From Pontibacter fetidus (lineage in GTDB: Bacteria; Bacteroidota; Bacteroidia; Cytophagales; Hymenobacteraceae): DNA of 64,000 nucleotides. A program made the translations under genes and the position numbers. Below, in pieces: positions 27,006 to 35,351 of this stretch (its first letter is position 1; every line of letters begins with the position of its first letter). Where the stretch lies: assembly GCF_010119545.1 (NCBI RefSeq), contig NZ_JAAEAA010000013.1, positions 62,001 to 126,000 of the forward strand. The letters are read 5' to 3'. Below the pieces are notes generated by a model. It saw only the letters and a program-made list of their open reading frames with translations. It did not search any database and had not been told where the DNA came from.

Positions 27006-27386
27006 TTACTTTAGCACATACTTACTCAGTACTTTGTAAGCTTCGTTTATATTATCACCTTTCCTGAAATCCTGTTTTATAGTTGGCGCAGACTCGCCAG
27101 TCAGCCATATTTTTAGCTCGGCGTCAAAATCCATCATGCCGGCTGTCTCTTTCGAGAACATTTTGATGCTGCTGTACGGGATGCTCTGGTAATCGACTTT
27201 AGAACCTGTCAGGCCCTGCTTGTTAACCAGGATTAGCCGCTTGTTAGTGAACACCAGCATGTCGCGGATGAGTTTGTATGCTTTCTCGATCTGCTCGTTA
27301 TCCAGCAAAATTGGCTGAAATTCGGCAGTCAGTTTTTCGATCGATACTTCGGAGGCATGGCCCATCAGGCCGCTTAATAATCCCAT
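27006..27386 (-). CDS. Bacterial PH-domain protein
   Basis: The 126 residues fit the small bacterial pleckstrin-homology family (PHb): an N-terminal helix GLLSGLMGHASEV, then EKAYKLIRDMLVFTNKRLILVNKQG (the strand-turn signature of the family), SIPYSSIKMFSKE and a C-terminal helix. Related proteins (YvbH-type) are soluble oligomers of unknown function. It starts a short minus-strand pair with the AT-rich gene 15 bp downstream. Confidence 0.75.
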   Translation of the reverse strand: MGLLSGLMGHASEVSIEKLTAEFQPILLDNEQIEKAYKLIRDMLVFTNKRLILVNKQGLTGSKVDYQSIPYSSIKMFSKETAGMMDFDAELKIWLTGESAPTIKQDFRKGDNINEAYKVLSKYVLK

Positions 27387-27779
27387 AGTTTTATTTTTAA
27401 AGTTTGATGTACAGAAAGATAAGCGTTATAGTTTATAGTTAAAAATTTGTCTGAATCAGGATTTATAGGATTTTAATAGATAAGGGAGGGTGATTAGAAA
27501 TTTCCCTCCTTGGACTACCGAGAAGTGATTTCGAGCGTAGCTCTGAGGGGCAGGGGTGGTTTGATTTGCCAACTATAAAACGATACACCCAGACACTAGC
27601 AGGAGCTTCGCACACTGCTAGGTCTAAAAAACCGGTAAATCCTTGGGGTAGGGGCCTTACTTATATTTCAGACAAAAAAATAAAAGCCGTACTTTGTGGC
27701 GTGGGCGGTAAACTATAGTTTGCCTGAAACACAAACCCGATAAAGCTGTTAAAGTAGCTATAAAACAACCTCGCTCCTG
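27387..27779. repeat. Intergenic region made of dispersed repeat fragments
   Basis: No gene is seen. Elements are an inverted gtctgaatcaggat block (about 27447-27475), a block reading actaccgagaagtgatttcg to ggggcaggggtgg (about 27512-27560) that recurs inverted at 59408-59478, a 35-bp hairpin (27591-27625), and several AACTATA words. Confidence 0.65.
27591..27625. repeat. 35-bp imperfect hairpin repeat, copy 1
   Basis: AGACACTAGCAG ... CTGCTAGGTCT forms an imperfect hairpin. Equally long copies are found at 36934-36968 (inverted) and 60027-60061 (same orientation), all in gene-free gaps. Confidence 0.75.
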
Positions 27780-29357
27780 ATGGAAGTTACCACTATGAAG
27801 ATCACGAAGATGGATTATGCCGCCACCGGCGCCTTCTCGCAAACTATAGCAGACTACCTTGCCCAAAACGGTAAGCTGAAACCGTTCTATAACCGTTTCC
27901 CTACTATAGCTGCGTTTGAAGCCCAGCTGCAGGAGAAAAGGTTTGGCCAGGAGCAAAGGCAGGTGTTGCACAGGGCGTTGCAGGAGCAGTATCGTTCTGT
28001 AGCAGAGGTCAACCCGAAGGTGCAGCAGAATCTGGACTTGTTGTTGCAGTCGAATACTTATACCATCACCACGGGTCACCAGCTCAATATCTTTACCGGA
28101 CCGCTGTACTTTGTTTATAAGATCATAACGGCCATAAACACCTGTAAGCAATTGCAGGCAGCTTACCCCAACTATAACTTTGTGCCGGTTTACTGGATGG
28201 CCACCGAAGACCACGACTTTGCCGAGATCAACCACTTTAATTTGTTTGGAAAAGCCTACCGTTGGGAGAGTGAGCAGAAAGGTGCGGTGGGCAGATTTAC
28301 AACCGAAGGCCTGGAGCAACTGTTGGATGAACTGCCTGAGCAATTCCCTGTTTTTGAAGACGCCTATCGCAACAATAAAACCTTAGCCGATGCCACCCGC
28401 GACATTACCCATAGTTTGTTTGGCGAGTACGGCCTGGTAACGATTGATGGCGACCATGCAGAACTCAAGAAAGCGTTAACACCTATAGTTGAGAAAGAAC
28501 TGACCGAAAATCTATCGCATAAGCTGGTTTCGGAAACAAGTGCGCAGCTGGAGGAGCTGAACTATAAACCGCAAGTATTTTCCCGCGAGATCAACCTATT
28601 TTACCTGAAAGACGGCTTGCGTGAGCGAATAGTAGAAGAAGGCGGCAACTATAAGATCCTGAATACGAATATCAGTTTTACGAAGGAAGAAATACTACAA
28701 CTTGCTAAAGAACACCCGGAGCAGTTCAGCCCGAATGTAATACTCAGGCCGCTGTACGAAGAACTGATACTACCTAACCTGGCTTATATAGGTGGCGGTG
28801 CCGAAGTGGTGTACTGGTTCCAGTTGAAGCAGGTATTTGAGTACTATAAGGTAGCTTTCCCGATGCTGATGCTGCGTAACTCTGCGATGTATATAAACCG
28901 CGGTAACGCCAGCCGTATGCACAAACTGGGCCTGACGCCGGAGGAGCTGTTTAAGCCATACCTAGAATTAAAGAAATACCTTTCGAGCCAACTTCACGAA
29001 GAAGAGATAAGCCTGGAAGCGCAACGCCAAACTATAGATGCGGCTTTTAAGGAAGTAGAAAAGCTAGCTCAAACTATAGACCAGACCTTGGTAAAAGCCG
29101 TAGCCGCCGAAGAGCAGAAAGCGCACAATGCCCTGCAGATGCTGGAAAAGAAAATCTCAAAAGCGCGCGACAGCAAACACGAGCAAACCTTTAAGCAACT
29201 CGAAAACCTGAAAGAGAAACTATATCCGGGCGGCAGCCTGCAGGAACGCCACGACAACCTGCTTTCCATTCAAGCCAACAACCCCGACTTTATAGCTGCT
29301 TTGGTTGATGCTTTCGAGCCACTGGAGTTTAAATTTACCATACTGGAGGAAGAATAA
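27780..29357 (+). CDS. bshC: Bacillithiol biosynthesis cysteine-adding enzyme BshC
   Basis: The 525-residue protein matches BshC, which adds cysteine to glucosaminyl-malate in the last step of bacillithiol synthesis. Diagnostic parts are TITTGHQLNIFTGPLYF (about 97-113), PVYWMATEDHDFAEINHF (about 137-154), the conserved-looking AYIGGGAEVVYW and the long C-terminal coiled coil (about 410-500). An internal ATG at 27795 is an equally plausible start. Its stop overlaps the next start (TAATG), so the cyclo-ligase gene is translationally coupled. Presence of bshC implies bacillithiol is the cell's low-molecular-weight thiol. Confidence 0.95.
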   Translation: MEVTTMKITKMDYAATGAFSQTIADYLAQNGKLKPFYNRFPTIAAFEAQLQEKRFGQEQRQVLHRALQEQYRSVAEVNPKVQQNLDLLLQSNTYTITTGHQLNIFTGPLYFVYKIITAINTCKQLQAAYPNYNFVPVYWMATEDHDFAEINHFNLFGKAYRWESEQKGAVGRFTTEGLEQLLDELPEQFPVFEDAYRNNKTLADATRDITHSLFGEYGLVTIDGDHAELKKALTPIVEKELTENLSHKLVSETSAQLEELNYKPQVFSREINLFYLKDGLRERIVEEGGNYKILNTNISFTKEEILQLAKEHPEQFSPNVILRPLYEELILPNLAYIGGGAEVVYWFQLKQVFEYYKVAFPMLMLRNSAMYINRGNASRMHKLGLTPEELFKPYLELKKYLSSQLHEEEISLEAQRQTIDAAFKEVEKLAQTIDQTLVKAVAAEEQKAHNALQMLEKKISKARDSKHEQTFKQLENLKEKLYPGGSLQERHDNLLSIQANNPDFIAALVDAFEPLEFKFTILEEE

Positions 29358-29932
29358 TGCTGAAGGCAGAGCTTCGGAAACTGATGCTGCAAAAGCGCAG
29401 AGCGTTGCCTACTGAAGAAGTGCAGCGCCGCAGCGAAAGAATTGCGGATCAGTTTTTCTCTAACTTTCCATTGCGTCCGGGGCAAATGGTGCACGTATTT
29501 CTGCCTATAGTTAAGAACAACGAAGTAAACACCTGGCCAATCATAGAACGGTTAAGGCTGCAGTACCCAAAAGTGCGTGTAGCCGTTCCGGTAACCGATG
29601 TAGCCCAAAATATCCTGACGCATCACCACCTCACGGATGATGCAATACTAATCGAAAACCCCTGGGGAATACCCGAACCGCAAAATGCGCAGCACATACT
29701 GGCTCCCGAAGTTGATATAGTTTTAATTCCGTTACTGGCTTTTGACAACACTGGTCACCGGGTAGGCTATGGCAAAGGCTTCTACGACCGTTTTTTAGCT
29801 GACTGCAAACCAGATGTACTGAAAGTAGGATTATCGCTGGAGCCGCCCGTGCCAACTATAGCTGACCCCAACCCATTTGATGTGCCACTGGATGCCGTGG
29901 TAATGCCGGATGGAGTCTGGTGGAATAAGTAG
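29357..29932 (+). CDS. 5-formyltetrahydrofolate cyclo-ligase
   Basis: The 191-residue protein has the MTHFS family outline: N-terminal KAELRKLMLQKRRAL, the central PKVRVAVPV strand, and the C-terminal signature LLAFDNTGHRVGYGKGFYDRFL (about 126-148), which binds ATP and folate. It converts 5-formyl-THF to 5,10-methenyl-THF with ATP. Coupled to bshC by a TAATG overlap; no other one-carbon gene is adjacent. Confidence 0.93.
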   Translation: MLKAELRKLMLQKRRALPTEEVQRRSERIADQFFSNFPLRPGQMVHVFLPIVKNNEVNTWPIIERLRLQYPKVRVAVPVTDVAQNILTHHHLTDDAILIENPWGIPEPQNAQHILAPEVDIVLIPLLAFDNTGHRVGYGKGFYDRFLADCKPDVLKVGLSLEPPVPTIADPNPFDVPLDAVVMPDGVWWNK

Positions 29933-29937
29933 CGGAT

Positions 29938-31104
29938 CTATTCTGATTTTCCTTCGCGTTTATCTTCTGCAGCTTCTTCTTTGCCTTCTTCTATTATTTC
30001 GGATGCGTCTTCCTGGGTTTGTTCATCGGCTTCCGGCTCTACCTGTTCGTATTTATTTTCCGGAGAAAAACTTAACCTGATATACATCGGGAAGTGGTCT
30101 GATTCGATATTGGATAGCCGCTTTATACTTTCCAGCTTAAAATGGGTAGAGTGGAAAACATGGTCGAGGGGCCAACGCAGGATAAGGTAGTTGGCATTAA
30201 ATGTATTGTAAAAACCTCGGCCCAGGCGCGGGTCCAATAGTCCGCTCACTTCCTGGAAAAGCTCTGTTGTGCGCGACCAGGCCACGTCGTTAAAATCGCC
30301 GGCTACCACTACCGGGTATTTAGAGTTGGCAATGTCGCGGGCAATCATCACAATCTCCGCATCGCGTTTTTCAGAAGTGGCATCCTCGGTGGGCACAGGT
30401 GGTTTGGGGTGTACTACATGTAATTCTACCCACACGCCGTTGCGTAGTTTCACAAATGTTTTGATAGACGGAATATCCTTATCGAGGAGGTAATCTACTT
30501 TTTGCTGGCGCAGGGGTAATTTGCTGTAAAGGTGCATGCCATACGTGTTTTGGAGGGGGATCTCGACGCGGTAAGGAAATTTTTTAGTAGCAGGTTGCAT
30601 AGCCTGTTGCCAAACCGAGTCAGACTCTAACAATAACACTATGTCAGGTTCCTGTTTTTGGATGAGGGCTATCAGTTTGCCATGTTCCTTGTTATACATC
30701 AGCACATTAGATACCAGCAGACTAAGCATGGCATCAGTTGGGCTGTCTTTAGCAGCATCTTTTACCTCTTTAGGTGCCAAAAAAGTATAGGGGTAAATGT
30801 TGACGGCCTGGTAAACTATAGCTACCAGCAGGGCTACCAACAGAAATTTATCGCGTTTGCGGGTTTTTGGGGCCAGCCAGTTATAAAGTAGTAAGCTAAC
30901 TATAGCAAGTGTAAAAAGCTGTAGCCTGGGGTAATCGAAGACCCGTATGTACCACTCCTGTGAGGGGAGCAGCGGCAGAAAAGTGGCAAGTATAGCAAAG
31001 CTGGCCAGGGCTTGTAGCGTTATAACTAAAGCAGGACGCCTGATAAGGGCAGAGGGTTTGGGTGCAACTGACAAAGTATAGTTTAAACAGTATATGTGCA
31101 GCAA
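29938..31104 (-). CDS. Membrane-anchored endonuclease/exonuclease/phosphatase-fold protein
   Basis: The 388-residue protein has about three membrane helices (about 25-50, 55-75, 85-105) followed by an EEP hydrolase domain. Metal/catalytic motifs are LLLESDS (Glu), HVVHPKPP (His), GDFNDVAWS (Asp, Asn) and the terminal SDHFP, preceded by WPLDHVF. The C-terminal 45 residues are an extremely acidic Glu-rich tail. Proteins of this build include EEP-type phosphodiesterases, nucleases and DUF-type hydrolases; the substrate is unknown. It converges on the cyclo-ligase gene with only 5 bp between stops. Confidence 0.85.
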   Translation of the reverse strand: MLHIYCLNYTLSVAPKPSALIRRPALVITLQALASFAILATFLPLLPSQEWYIRVFDYPRLQLFTLAIVSLLLYNWLAPKTRKRDKFLLVALLVAIVYQAVNIYPYTFLAPKEVKDAAKDSPTDAMLSLLVSNVLMYNKEHGKLIALIQKQEPDIVLLLESDSVWQQAMQPATKKFPYRVEIPLQNTYGMHLYSKLPLRQQKVDYLLDKDIPSIKTFVKLRNGVWVELHVVHPKPPVPTEDATSEKRDAEIVMIARDIANSKYPVVVAGDFNDVAWSRTTELFQEVSGLLDPRLGRGFYNTFNANYLILRWPLDHVFHSTHFKLESIKRLSNIESDHFPMYIRLSFSPENKYEQVEPEADEQTQEDASEIIEEGKEEAAEDKREGKSE

Positions 31105-31153
31105 TACGCAATAGCGTAACCGAAGTTAAGCTTAGCCAGTTACCCGAAAACAA

Positions 31154-31187
31154 AAACGCCCTGCCGGCGCTAACCAACAGGGCGTTT
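31154..31187 (-). terminator. Rho-independent terminator of the 31.2-31.55 kb gene
   Basis: A 10-bp stem (AAACGCCCTG/CAGGGCGTTT) with a 14-nt loop and, on the minus strand, a following T-rich run. Confidence 0.75.
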
Positions 31188-31206
31188 ATAAATGCAGCCG
31201 TAGCTG

Positions 31207-31551
31207 TTATTTCTTTTTCTTGCCTTTGTTCAGGCTTTTCAGGTGCTGTACCGGGCCAAACTCGGCCTGCTCTATAGTTCTGCCGCCGATGTATATCTTG
31301 CGCAGCTGTACCTCTACAGGAGCCATAGTCTTGGTCATATCAGATGATACAACTTTGGTATAAAATTCTTTTGCTTTAACAGATGCGCCACGCTCAAAAG
31401 CATGCTTCTGCTCGTTTTTGCTAACCGGCAAACCCGGTATAACCTGGTAAGTAGTACAAACCACTTCGTACTTAGACTGGAATGGCTTTACAACGCCACG
31501 GCCAATTGCCTTTATCGGGCTTACTATTACGTTTGTAAATAATTTCTTCAT
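31207..31551 (-). CDS. Small basic hypothetical protein
   Basis: The 114-residue protein (MKKLFTNVIVSPIKAIGRGVV...) is basic, ends in a KGKKKK tail and has no signal or membrane segment. Its regular strand pattern (YEVVCTTYQVIPGLPVSK; VEVQLRKIYIGGRTIEQ) suggests a compact beta fold. I do not recognise the family. It is flanked by its own terminator and is probably monocistronic. Confidence 0.6.
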   Translation of the reverse strand: MKKLFTNVIVSPIKAIGRGVVKPFQSKYEVVCTTYQVIPGLPVSKNEQKHAFERGASVKAKEFYTKVVSSDMTKTMAPVEVQLRKIYIGGRTIEQAEFGPVQHLKSLNKGKKKK

Positions 31552-31710
31552 TATGGCTAAAAGGGTAAAGGATGTTTCATGCTAATGCAAAATACTACAT
31601 TATCCGTAAAGTTAAAGTTCACTTGCTAAATAAAACTATAAATGCAATGCAGTTACAGCTATAGTTATACTTTAAGATAGGCAATTGGCTGATAGCCAGC
31701 CAGCAAGTAA

Positions 31711-32388
31711 CTATAGCACAGGCCTGATGCCACGGGTCATTTCGCGTTTGCCGGGAGGGCCGGGCAAAGCCTCTACTATAAAACCGGCCGCTTTCAGGTT
31801 GCGCTTAAAAGCTCCTTTGGCACAATACGTAACCAGTATACCGCCAGGCCGCACGGCGTTGTATAGTTTGGTAAATACTTCTTCGGTCCAGAGTTCGGGC
31901 TGTTTTTCGGGCGCGAATGCGTCAAAATACACTACATCGTAATAAGCTTCCGGCGGGCAGAACTCCTCCAGTGTTTCGTGTATCTTTTGTAAGGTAAAGT
32001 AAGGGCTCAGGTCTGTCGGCTGGTTCCAGGGGGCGGCATGCATCTTTTTAAAATTATCGAGCAATTCCGGGTTAAGAATAAATTGCTCAAAATGCAGCTG
32101 GTCCACGATTTCGGCGGTAAGCGGGTACTTCTCCAGCGTGTCGTATTGGATAAACGCCTGCTGGGTCAGCGCAAACGGTAAGGTAAGTATCGCATTAAGG
32201 CCTGTACCAAACCCGATTTCAAGTATCTTTACATCGCGCTTCTGCTCCAGGGCATACTCCAGGCCGTGCTTTATAAACACATGCTGCGACTCCTGCAACG
32301 CGCCGTGCACCGAATGGTAATGCTCGTTCAGATCAGGAACATACAGGGTGTTAGAGCCATCTTTGGTCTGGCGTATCTCGAGATGCAT
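31711..32388 (-). CDS. mnmD: tRNA 5-methylaminomethyl-2-thiouridine methyltransferase MnmD
   Basis: The 225-residue SAM-dependent methyltransferase corresponds to the N-terminal half of MnmC as a free-standing protein. It has the SAM motif LEIGFGTGLNAIL, the catalytic-type YFDAFAPEKQPELW, GGILVTYCAKG, and C-terminal GPPGKREMTRG, all diagnostic for MnmC/MnmD. It methylates aminomethyl-uridine at the wobble position of certain tRNAs. The oxidoreductase half of MnmC is not fused here. A candidate promoter is the minus-strand TACATTTG at 32408-32415, about 20 bp before the start. Confidence 0.92.
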   Translation of the reverse strand: MHLEIRQTKDGSNTLYVPDLNEHYHSVHGALQESQHVFIKHGLEYALEQKRDVKILEIGFGTGLNAILTLPFALTQQAFIQYDTLEKYPLTAEIVDQLHFEQFILNPELLDNFKKMHAAPWNQPTDLSPYFTLQKIHETLEEFCPPEAYYDVVYFDAFAPEKQPELWTEEVFTKLYNAVRPGGILVTYCAKGAFKRNLKAAGFIVEALPGPPGKREMTRGIRPVL

Positions 32389-32608
32389 GACTTATTAAGG
32401 TAAGCTACAAATGTAAGCATATCCGCTTACTGTCTGCAACTATTAATGATTAATTAGGAATGATTAATAACTAAAATATTTAAAAATTCTGAGCCACAGA
32501 TTAATAAAGGTTTATAGGATTAAACTTGACTAAAAATCCTGTTCATCATTTTAATTACCCTTAAATCTGGGGCTCATACTATTAACCATCAACAACCAGC
32601 AATAAAAA

Positions 32609-33040
32609 ATGGCACGCATAAAAGCAACTATACCAGCCCACAAACATTTTACAGCAACTATACCGGTGCGCGTAACCGACCTTAACTATGGCAACCACCT
32701 GGGCAACGATGCCCTGCTCTCTATTATGCACGAAGCCCGCATGCAGTTGCTTGGCAATTTTGGGTGGAGCGAACTACAGATTGGCGGTGCCAGCATGATT
32801 ATGGCCGACGTGGCGATAGAGTATAAGGGCGAAGGTTTTTACGGCGATGTGCTAACGATTGACCTGGCTTTCGACGACATCAATAAGTATGGTTTTGATA
32901 TTACGTACCACGTGCTCAACCAAAATGGCAAAGAAGTAGCTCGTGCAAAAACCGGCATGCTGTGCTTTAACTATACCGAGCGCAAGCTAATGCCCCTGCC
33001 CGACGAAGTAAAGGCTAAAATTGAAACTAATGCCGGCTGA
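32609..33040 (+). CDS. Hotdog-fold acyl-CoA thioesterase
   Basis: The 143-residue single-hotdog protein fits the 4-hydroxybenzoyl-CoA thioesterase/YbgC class. It has the VTDLNYGNHLGNDALLSIMHEAR stretch (about 22-44), where the Asp and conserved helix lie, and MADVAIEYKGEGFYGDVLTI. It hydrolyses acyl-CoA; chain specificity is unknown. It begins AKATIPAH with two Thr-Ile pairs encoded by the iterated motif. It precedes rlmN by 18 bp and may share its transcript. Confidence 0.85.
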   Translation: MARIKATIPAHKHFTATIPVRVTDLNYGNHLGNDALLSIMHEARMQLLGNFGWSELQIGGASMIMADVAIEYKGEGFYGDVLTIDLAFDDINKYGFDITYHVLNQNGKEVARAKTGMLCFNYTERKLMPLPDEVKAKIETNAG

Positions 33041-33058
33041 TTTTTGTAATTTTGCAGT

Positions 33059-34132
33059 ATGACTTTGATCGCAGATATTCCTATTCTTAATAAAAAAGAT
33101 ATTCGTAAGCTGAAGCTCGACGACCTGAAAGCCTGGTTGGTAGAGATCGGTGAAAAGCCTTTCCGTGCCAAGCAGATCTATGAATGGCTTTGGAAGCACT
33201 CAATTCAGTCGTTTGCCGAGATGAACAACGTGAGCCTTGCCCTGCGCGAAAAGCTGGAGCAGCACTTTGCCATTAACGCCGTTCAGGTAGCCACCGAGCA
33301 GCTGAGCAACGACGGAACTATAAAATCTGCGTTTAAACTATACGACAGCAACATTGTAGAAGGCGTACTGATACCGCACGACGAGCGCAAAACAGCCTGC
33401 GTGAGTAGCCAGGTTGGTTGCTCGCTTACCTGTAAGTTCTGCGCCACCGGCTACATGGACCGCGTCCGTAACCTCGATGCCGCTGAAATTTACGACCAGG
33501 TAGTGCGTATTAACGAGCAAAGCCTTCGCCAGTACGGTACACCGCTTACGAACATTGTGTATATGGGTATGGGCGAGCCGATGCTGAACTATGCCAACGT
33601 CATGCAGAGCATCGAGCGCATTACGGCCCACGATGGCCTGGGTATGGCTGCGCGCCGCATTACGGTAAGCACTGCTGGTATTGCCAAAATGATCAAGAAA
33701 ATGGCGGATGATGGTGTGAAAGCGAACCTAGCCTTGTCGCTGCATGCGGCGAACGACGAGAAGCGCAACCAGATCATGCCAATCAACGAGACCAATTCTC
33801 TGGAAGCCCTGAAAGATGCGTTGAAGCATTATCATCAGGTAACGGGCCGCAAGGTAACCTATGAGTACATTGTGTTCGATAACTTTAACGATACCCTGCA
33901 GGATGCTGAAGAACTGTTACGCTTCTCGAAGATCATCCCGTGCAAGATCAATCTGATAGAGTATAACCCGATTGCAAACGCTGATTTTGTGAATACCGAT
34001 GACGATCGTCTGCAGAACTTTATTTATTACTTAGCAGATCGTGGGTGCCAGGTAAACGTGCGCCGTAGCCGTGGTAAAGACATTGATGCTGCCTGCGGAC
34101 AGTTAGCTGTAAAAGAAAAACAGCAGGCTTAA
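33059..34132 (+). CDS. rlmN: 23S rRNA/tRNA adenine C2-methyltransferase RlmN
   Basis: RlmN is a radical-SAM enzyme that methylates C2 of A2503 in 23S rRNA and A37 in certain tRNAs. The 357-residue protein has the cluster CSLTCKFC (Cys121, 125, 128), the upstream Cys114, the GMGEPMLN motif, and the catalytic C-terminal Cys346 (DAACGQLA). The N-terminal YEWLWKHSIQSFAEMNNVS is family-typical. A perfect TAATTTTG -7 box ends only 4 bp before the start codon and is probably fortuitous or would give a leaderless message. Confidence 0.96.
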   Translation: MTLIADIPILNKKDIRKLKLDDLKAWLVEIGEKPFRAKQIYEWLWKHSIQSFAEMNNVSLALREKLEQHFAINAVQVATEQLSNDGTIKSAFKLYDSNIVEGVLIPHDERKTACVSSQVGCSLTCKFCATGYMDRVRNLDAAEIYDQVVRINEQSLRQYGTPLTNIVYMGMGEPMLNYANVMQSIERITAHDGLGMAARRITVSTAGIAKMIKKMADDGVKANLALSLHAANDEKRNQIMPINETNSLEALKDALKHYHQVTGRKVTYEYIVFDNFNDTLQDAEELLRFSKIIPCKINLIEYNPIANADFVNTDDDRLQNFIYYLADRGCQVNVRRSRGKDIDAACGQLAVKEKQQA

Positions 34133-34153
34133 ACTATAGCCAGCCAAACTATA

Positions 34154-34188
34154 AACCCCGGGTGTTAAGGCAGCCGGGGTTCTTTTTT
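34154..34188 (+). terminator. Rho-independent terminator after rlmN
   Basis: An 8-bp AACCCCGG/CCGGGGTT stem with a 12-nt loop, followed by TCTTTTTT. An AACTATA word overlaps its left foot. Confidence 0.85.
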
Positions 34189-34218
34189 GTATCTAGTCTA
34201 ACTCCAAAGCAATATCAC

Positions 34219-35181
34219 TTACGGATTCTTGTTATATCGGCCTTCTGCTTTTGGTCTGCCGCTTTTGGTGTCCTGTTTGTCTTCGGTAACTTCTACGGAG
34301 CGCACAAACACGGCGTGTGGTTTTGGGCGGATGTGTTGGCCGTATTTTTCAGCGTACTGCTGCGTAAATTCGGCTCCATAAAACACGATCATCGACGAAT
34401 AATAAATCCAGACAAGGATAACGATAATAGAGCCTGCCGCGCCGTAAGCTGAGCCCGGGTCGGAAGTGCCAATGTACCAGCTGATCAGAAATTTACCCAA
34501 CCCAAAAAGCAGCGCCGTTACTACCGCACCAATCAACGTGTCTTTCCAGCGGATAACGCCGTCGGGCAGGTATTTAAAGATGAGGGCAAACAGCAGTGAG
34601 ATGATACCTACAGAAACTATAAAATCGATGAGCTTGATAACCCAGACACCTACGCCCGGCAGCAGGTCGGAAATGTAGCCGCTCAAAATAGAGATAGCCG
34701 CACTCATAACCAGCGAGAACAGCATCAGCAGGGCAATACTCAGTATAATACCAAAGGAGAAAATACGCTCTTTCGCCATGCGCATAATGCCATTGGTAGG
34801 CTTCACTTTCAGGTTCCAGACGGTGTTAAGGGACTGTTGTAGCGTTACAAAAAAAGTAGTGCCCGCAAAAATTAACGTACCGATACCAACCCACAGCGCC
34901 CAGCCACTTTCGCTGATAGCGGCATTCTTAATAATGCCTTGCACCTGCGTAGCAGCCTCCGGGCCAATTGCTTTTGAAATTTGATTAGAGAGTTCTCCGG
35001 ATACAGCAGCCTCGCCTAAAAAGAATCCTGCCGCTTTTATGATGATCAGGAGAAGTGGCGGAATAGAAAAAATTGCATTAAAAGCCAGCGCTGCCGCCAG
35101 CCGCAACGATTCATTATCCAGAAACTCCGAAACCGAAGACTTCAGAAGCGAGAAGATATCCTTAAAAGTATAAGTAGCCAT
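34219..35181 (-). CDS. YihY/BrkB-family inner-membrane protein
   Basis: The 320 residues contain six membrane helices in the YihY (formerly 'ribonuclease BN') arrangement. Typical parts are LAAALAFNAIFSIPPLLLI, the soluble GPEAATQVQGII stretch, FFVTLQQSLNTVWN and the final YGAAGSIIVILVWIYYSSMIVFYGAEFTQ. Function is unestablished; nuclease activity was withdrawn for the E. coli protein. A basic/acidic cytoplasmic tail of about 40 residues follows. It converges on rlmN. Confidence 0.9.
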   Translation of the reverse strand: MATYTFKDIFSLLKSSVSEFLDNESLRLAAALAFNAIFSIPPLLLIIIKAAGFFLGEAAVSGELSNQISKAIGPEAATQVQGIIKNAAISESGWALWVGIGTLIFAGTTFFVTLQQSLNTVWNLKVKPTNGIMRMAKERIFSFGIILSIALLMLFSLVMSAAISILSGYISDLLPGVGVWVIKLIDFIVSVGIISLLFALIFKYLPDGVIRWKDTLIGAVVTALLFGLGKFLISWYIGTSDPGSAYGAAGSIIVILVWIYYSSMIVFYGAEFTQQYAEKYGQHIRPKPHAVFVRSVEVTEDKQDTKSGRPKAEGRYNKNP

Positions 35182-35287
35182 GCGTTTGTGCCGTTTGTTA
35201 GGTTTTTGATTACGTTTGGCTACTTATGATAGTTGGATTTTAGCTTTTAGCATGCTGTACTGAGCTTATCTGCTATAGTTACTAAAG

Positions 35288-35327
35288 TAAAAAAACAGGG
35301 TACTGCCACTAATAGCAATACCCTGTT
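35288..35327 (-). terminator. Rho-independent terminator of the DUF4403 gene
   Basis: A 9-bp stem (AACAGGGTA with TACCCTGTT) with a run of seven Ts on the minus strand, 25 bp after the gene's stop. Confidence 0.85.
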
Positions 35328-35351
35328 CGGCAAATTTGTTTTACGCTTAAA

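Noticed and set aside
33047-33054. TAATTTTG as a promoter for rlmN
   Set aside because: It ends 4 bp before the start codon and has no TTTG partner at the right distance, so a standard leader would be impossible.
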